Origin: Fen-671 sp963794745
Lineage (GTDB): Bacteria; Actinomycetota; Acidimicrobiia; Acidimicrobiales; Palsa-688
Direction: 5' to 3'
Length of the DNA stretch: 64,000 nt
Assembly (NCBI GenBank): GCA_963794745.1
Contig: CAWCEZ010000009.1
Coordinates: forward strand, 372,001 to 436,000
Every line of letters starts with the position of its first letter. Positions within the stretch are counted from its first letter, which is position 1. Shown here piece after piece: positions 60,342 through 64,000 of this stretch. The position numbers were made by a program, and so were the translations under genes. Below the pieces are notes generated by a model, which was given only the letters and a program-made list of their open reading frames with translations, searched no databases and was not told the origin of the DNA.

Positions 60342-61241
60342 GTGATCAACCCGGTGCGGATCCGCCGCGTCGACGCGTTCAAGGAGCGCTGCCGCGACCT
60401 CGCAGCTACGAACGGCTGGCAGCCCCAGTTCATGGGGACCGAAGCGGGTGAGACAAGCCCCCAGCTGCAAAGCCATCTCTCCCGGTTCGTCGCCGGCACG
60501 GGTGACAGACTTGTTTTTGCGGTCGGCGGTGACGGCACGGTCCACGCGTGTGTTCACGCCCTCGCTTACAGCGGGGTCCCGTTAGCGATCGTCCCGCGGG
60601 GCACGGCGAACCTGTTCGCTCACGCCCTCGGTCTACCCTCCAAGCTTGGCCCAGCCCTGGCCGTCGGCTTCGGGAACTCCGAGCGACAGGTGGACTTGGC
60701 CGTCGCAGACGGTTCTCCGTTCGTCGCGATGGCGGGTATCGGCCTCGACGCAGCAGTCGTCCGGTCCACTCCGCGCCTGCTGAAGGACCACTTGGGCTGG
60801 GTGGGTTACGGCGTTGGTGCCCTTGCCCACCTGGGGAGCTCCACTAAGGAGATGACACTGCGGCTGGACGGGGGAGACCTCCTCGTCAGGCGTGCGCAGT
60901 CCGTTGTCATAGGCAACGTCGGGATCCTGCCGGGCGGCTTTTCGCTCCTCCCCGGTGCATCCCTGGACGACGGCTTGCTCGATGTAGGGATCCTGAGGCC
61001 AAAAGGTTTGCTGGGCTGGGCCTCGGTGGCGCGGTGGGTGGTGGCTGGGAAACACCATCCCGACCGCCACTTCGAGCACTACACCGCGCGACGCGTTGAA
61101 GTGAGCAGCCAAAGCGAGCTCCCTCGCGAATTGGACGGGGACCTCATCGCACCCGGTCGTTCGTTGGTGGTGAACGTATGGCACCGGGCGTTGTTGGTAC
61201 GCGCCCCCAGCCCGGCTCCCGGGGGCCCTTCGGTAGGCTGA
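60342..61241 (+). CDS. Diacylglycerol kinase-family lipid kinase
   Basis: This 299-residue DAGK_cat-type enzyme (YegS/DgkB/LCB5 group) phosphorylates diacylglycerol or a related lipid. The nucleotide motif is FAVGGDGTVHACVHAL, followed by PRGTANLFAHALGLP and the C-terminal beta-domain (RLDGGDLLVRRAQSVVIGNVG, LDDGLLDVGIL). GTG 60342 has AGAGAGG 9 nt upstream; the longer open frame overlaps znuA and its promoter and is not used. Confidence 0.88.
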   Translation: MINPVRIRRVDAFKERCRDLAATNGWQPQFMGTEAGETSPQLQSHLSRFVAGTGDRLVFAVGGDGTVHACVHALAYSGVPLAIVPRGTANLFAHALGLPSKLGPALAVGFGNSERQVDLAVADGSPFVAMAGIGLDAAVVRSTPRLLKDHLGWVGYGVGALAHLGSSTKEMTLRLDGGDLLVRRAQSVVIGNVGILPGGFSLLPGASLDDGLLDVGILRPKGLLGWASVARWVVAGKHHPDRHFEHYTARRVEVSSQSELPRELDGDLIAPGRSLVVNVWHRALLVRAPSPAPGGPSVG

Positions 61242-61349
61242 AGAGGAGTGCCGCGAGCGCGCTGGAATATAGACCGGGGCTGCGCCGTTGCCACGGCTAG
61301 GTAGCTCGGTCACACGGGCCAAAAAACCAGGGCCTACAAGGAGGCAGTA

Positions 61350-62348
61350 ATGCCGGCAATAACTGTCGAGGACATATTGGTGCTCCCTCGCATACCTACA
61401 CCGGGGCCGGGGGGCGCGCAGGGTCGCCCCGTGCGGTCGGTCACGACCGCGCCGAGCGGCCTCGAGGGGGAGGGCTTCCCGGTCCGCAGGGCCTTTGCGG
61501 GTGTGCCCCTTTCGGAGCTGGACCCGTTCATTCATATGGACCAGATGGGCGAGGTCGACTACGGCCCGGGCGAGCCAAAGGGAACGCCATGGCACCCTCA
61601 CCGTGGGTTCGAAACGGTCACCTACATCATCGACGGTACTTTCGTGCACCAGGACTCCAACGGCGGAGGCGGTCGGATCACCGACGGGGATACACAATGG
61701 ATGACCGCTGGTGCCGGGATCCTCCATATAGAAGCCCCGCCTGAGTCTCTCGTGGTTTCCGGTGGCCTTTTCCACGGCATTCAGCTCTGGGTCAACTTGC
61801 CGCGCGCGAACAAGTGGGAACACCCTCGTTACCAGGACATCCGTGGGCAGGAGGAGACGTTGCTCACGACCGAAGACGGTGGGTCGCTGGTTCGGGTGAT
61901 CGCCGGGGACGTGGCTGGCTACCAAGGCCCGGGCTCGACGTTCACCCCCATCACGCTCGTTCATGCCACGATCAGCCCGACGGCGGAAATGAAGCTTCCG
62001 TGGCGGCCGGATTTCAACGCTCTTGTCTACTTTCTCGCGGGCGAAGGTTACGTCGGCGAGCAGCTTGCCCCCGTCCACACCGGCCAACTAGTTGTGTTCG
62101 GCCCGGGTGACTACCTACAGGTCGGCGCCTCCCGCTCGCAGGACGCGGCGAGCCCCAACGTGGAGGTGCTCGTGCTCGGCGGCCTTCCTATACGCGAACC
62201 CGTTGTCCATTACGGCCCGTTCGTCATGAACACCAAAGAGGAGATCGCCCAGGCGATGCAGGACTACCAAGCCGGGCGCCTCGGGACGGTCCCGGCTCAG
62301 GCGTTGCCCCATCGGCACCCCTCTGACGTCGAGCTGCCCGGCGCCTGA
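61350..62348 (+). CDS. Pirin family protein (bicupin)
   Basis: This 332-residue protein has two cupin domains. The metal site is in the N-terminal one: HPHRGFETVTY gives two His, and ILHIEAPP gives His and Glu. Pirins include quercetin 2,3-dioxygenases and redox co-regulators; the exact activity is not readable. AAGGAGG precedes the ATG by 8 nt. About 160 nt follow before the next gene, with no clear terminator. Confidence 0.92.
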   Translation: MPAITVEDILVLPRIPTPGPGGAQGRPVRSVTTAPSGLEGEGFPVRRAFAGVPLSELDPFIHMDQMGEVDYGPGEPKGTPWHPHRGFETVTYIIDGTFVHQDSNGGGGRITDGDTQWMTAGAGILHIEAPPESLVVSGGLFHGIQLWVNLPRANKWEHPRYQDIRGQEETLLTTEDGGSLVRVIAGDVAGYQGPGSTFTPITLVHATISPTAEMKLPWRPDFNALVYFLAGEGYVGEQLAPVHTGQLVVFGPGDYLQVGASRSQDAASPNVEVLVLGGLPIREPVVHYGPFVMNTKEEIAQAMQDYQAGRLGTVPAQALPHRHPSDVELPGA

Positions 62349-62511
62349 CAACACCTGACAACGGCTGAGGCTCTTGCGCCTTCGGTATTTTCAGGCTTTT
62401 TGCTGTGCCGGCCGAAATTTGTACCTTTGTGGGTCAAATGACGATGTTACCTAGGCGAGCAGCAGCCATACTGAGGGTTACTTGACATCGGGCCAATAGG
62501 AGGTCAGTATC

Positions 62512-63377
62512 GTGGGAGTGGGCGTGCGGCGCGGATTTCTGGCAATTGGTACGTCAATTTCGGCGTTGCTCTTGGCGACCGGTTTGGCAGCGACGGCGAT
62601 AGCTCAGCCGACGACCACTACAACGACACCAAGTACGACCACGACAACGGCTCCATCGTCGACCACCACAACGGCTCCGCCGTCAACCACGTCCACGGGC
62701 CAACCACGACGACCGGTCCCACGACGACGACCACTAGCGCGCCAACAAACCCGACACTGCTTCTCGATACCGCAATTGCCGCGTTCCAGCTCCAGCGAGG
62801 CGCCCAGTGGACGCTTAATTGGTCCCTCCTCGGCAAATCGGAGTCAGAGGTAGCACACGTCGGGCAGGCGGACGGCACGGAAACCCAGACACTCAATGCC
62901 GGCGGCCCGGCCGAGCATCTCAGCCTCGACCTGGATGGCAAGCTGTACGTCGAGGGCAATACAGCTGGGCTTGAGACCCTTTTAGGATTCAAGACCGCGC
63001 CGGCCAAGGCAGAAACCGGCCATTGGCTCGGGGTGCCTAAAACTGCGGCCGTGTTCACCACTTGGGCGGCTGGCCTCACCGTCGGCTCGGCGGCGTACAT
63101 GCTGGATATCCTCGGCAGCAAGGCGGTGCTTGGGGCCACCACGACGATCGATGGCCAGGCCGTCATCCCGATCAGCCAATCGACCAAGTCGGAAGGCCTG
63201 ACCATCAACCAGACCGACTATCTGAAGGCCTCCGGTCCGCCTCTGCCCGTCGAGGTCGTCGAAAATGTCGATGGTCTCGTGGTTAGGGTCATCTATGGCG
63301 CATGGGGTAAACCACCGCACGCGGTAATACACAAAGCTGCGGTGCCTTTCCTCAAGAGTTGGCTCGGTAAGTCTTAA
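62512..63377 (+). CDS. Secreted protein with Thr/Pro-rich linker (one frameshift)
   Basis: I do not recognise the family firmly. GTG 62512 has AGGAGG 8 nt upstream. A signal peptide (to about residue 32, ATAIAQP) is followed by about 45 residues almost entirely Thr, Pro and Ser (TTTTTTPSTTTTTAPSS), like a mucin-type cell-wall spacer. A base is missing near 62700; the other frame keeps the Thr-rich pattern (PTTTTGPTTTTSAPT) and gives a domain of about 190 residues ending VPFLKSWLGKS. That domain alternates strands such as LSLDLDGKLYVEGN and PLPVEVVENVDGLVVRVIYG, reminiscent of LppX/LprG-like lipoprotein folds, but there is no lipobox. Confidence 0.6.
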
Positions 63378-63380
63378 GCG

Positions 63381-63722
63381 CTAAGCGCTGGCCGCTTCGG
63401 CCAATGCTTGGAAATTCTCGTGCAGCCTCGGTTCGCCGAGGCGCTCGCGCTCGTGTTCGGCTGCGACCCTCACACGCTCCCATGCCCCGGCGGCCCACCA
63501 CAGGTCGAGGACCAGGTCCTTGTTGAGGACGTTCTGCTTCACTAGCGTCCCAACAACTTCTCCGAATTCCAGTACCTTTCGCACGGCAACATCGTTCGTG
63601 GACACGCTGGACGGGTCGAAAACATCCGACAGCAACGTATGCACTGCGTCGCTGAGGCCGAGGTCGGTCCCCCAGCGAACTAGCTGCACGACCAAGGCCG
63701 CATCATCGTATGTAGCTACCAT
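63381..63722 (-). CDS. Small hypothetical protein
   Basis: This 113-residue, mainly helical soluble protein has ALVVQLVRWGTDLGLSDAV, the well-ordered STNDVAVRKVLEFGEVVGTLV and DLVLDLWWAAGAWERVR. It resembles small actinobacterial DUF4760-like proteins; I give no function. Minus-strand AAGGAGG (63734-63728) sits close before the ATG, and it ends convergent to the secreted-protein gene with a 3-nt gap. Confidence 0.65.
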   Translation of the reverse strand: MVATYDDAALVVQLVRWGTDLGLSDAVHTLLSDVFDPSSVSTNDVAVRKVLEFGEVVGTLVKQNVLNKDLVLDLWWAAGAWERVRVAAEHERERLGEPRLHENFQALAEAASA

Positions 63723-63909
63723 CTAACCTCCTTATAAGACGCCGGTCAGGCGCTACGACGACCCTACCGCGGCCGCGAACTTCGCAGCGGAGGTACCTCC
63801 AGGTTGCCTATCCCTCAGCTATGCTGGGATTGGCTGTGCCGAGCATTGGGAAGCCGCGGCCGCCGTAACCAAGGGAAAGCGGCAGTCACCAATTTCAAGG
63901 AGGTCCTCG

Positions 63910-64000
63910 ATGGGGAAGTCGGCAGTGCGGTTGAGGTGCTTCGCAGTACTAGCCACTACTGCGGCTGTTTTCGGCCTGGGCGTGCAGGCGGCGTCGGCGT
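63910..64000 (+). CDS. Start of a secreted protein (cut by the window end)
   Basis: ATG 63910 has AAGGAGG at 63897-63903. The 30 visible residues form a signal peptide: basic start MGKSAVRLR, hydrophobic core CFAVLATTAAVFGLGV, then QAASA as a cleavage site. Nothing of the mature protein is visible. The gap before it (63723-63909) contains an imperfect hairpin ATCCCTCAGC/GCTGGGAT and TATGCT, possibly promoter elements. Confidence 0.7.
   Translation, partial: MGKSAVRLRCFAVLATTAAVFGLGVQAASA

Noticed and set aside
62618..63208. Minus-strand ORF of 196 codons
   Set aside because: It is antisense to the Thr-rich secreted protein; its Val/Trp-rich reading is the complement of Thr/Pro codons.
1..64000. 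tRNA or rRNA genes, insertion sequences
   Set aside because: No cloverleaf-like segment, rRNA stretch, transposase or inverted-repeat-bounded element was recognised in the intergenic regions.

Overview
The window is high-GC DNA (I judge low-to-mid 60s percent by eye) from a Gram-positive actinobacterium (Actinomycetota). Support for this: an actinobacterial-type qcrCAB block preceded by ctaE, zinc-type S14, S4 and L36 ribosomal proteins, GlgC/GlgA side by side, a DUF732-like lipoprotein, and several genes whose -10 box lies only 5-8 nt before a GTG/ATG start with no Shine-Dalgarno sequence (leaderless transcripts). Complete queF-queE-queD queuosine genes and low-complexity extensions on many ribosomal proteins do not look like Streptomyces or Mycobacterium. 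A deeper class such as Acidimicrobiia is possible, but the sequence alone does not settle it.

Layout. 1-15730: a carbohydrate (L-arabinose/arabinoside) island: an SDR-type epimerase, a GH127 beta-L-arabinofuranosidase, a sugar-binding protein with two permeases (no ATPase), a LacI regulator with operators, AraA, a beta-propeller lactonase, a DhaK/DhaL kinase pair, a KGSA-type aldehyde dehydrogenase and an MFS exporter. 15797-20484: a Ppx/GppA phosphatase, a flippase fused to a GT2 glycosyltransferase (minus strand) and an M1-like metallopeptidase. 20560-37852: the long S10-spc-alpha ribosomal block from rplC to truA, with secY, adk, map, rpmJ and rpoA, but without rpsJ at its head and without infA before rpmJ. 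37879-38117: an array of six 38-bp tandem repeats. 38122-40898 (minus): a YtrA-type GntR regulator, a methyltransferase, queD, queE and queF. 41029-45059: ctaE-qcrC-qcrA-qcrB (respiratory bcc-aa3 branch). 45056-50029: an aldo/keto reductase, glgC, glgA, ftsE, ftsX. 50101-56109: a GH15 glucosidase, a STAS protein, a truncated haemoglobin, a DUF732 lipoprotein, and a minus-strand trio of FHA protein, pseudokinase and single-TM protein. 56117-60267 (minus): a Zur-like regulator and a znuABB zinc importer with a strong promoter containing a palindrome. 60342-64000: a diacylglycerol-kinase-family enzyme, a pirin, a Thr-rich secreted protein, a small hypothetical protein and the start of another secreted protein.

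An important caveat runs through the annotation. About twenty genes are interrupted by single-base indels, mostly in short homopolymers, and these include single-copy essential genes (rpsS, rplE, rpsM). The simplest reading is indel error in the assembly rather than gene decay. I therefore annotate these genes across the shift and say where it lies.
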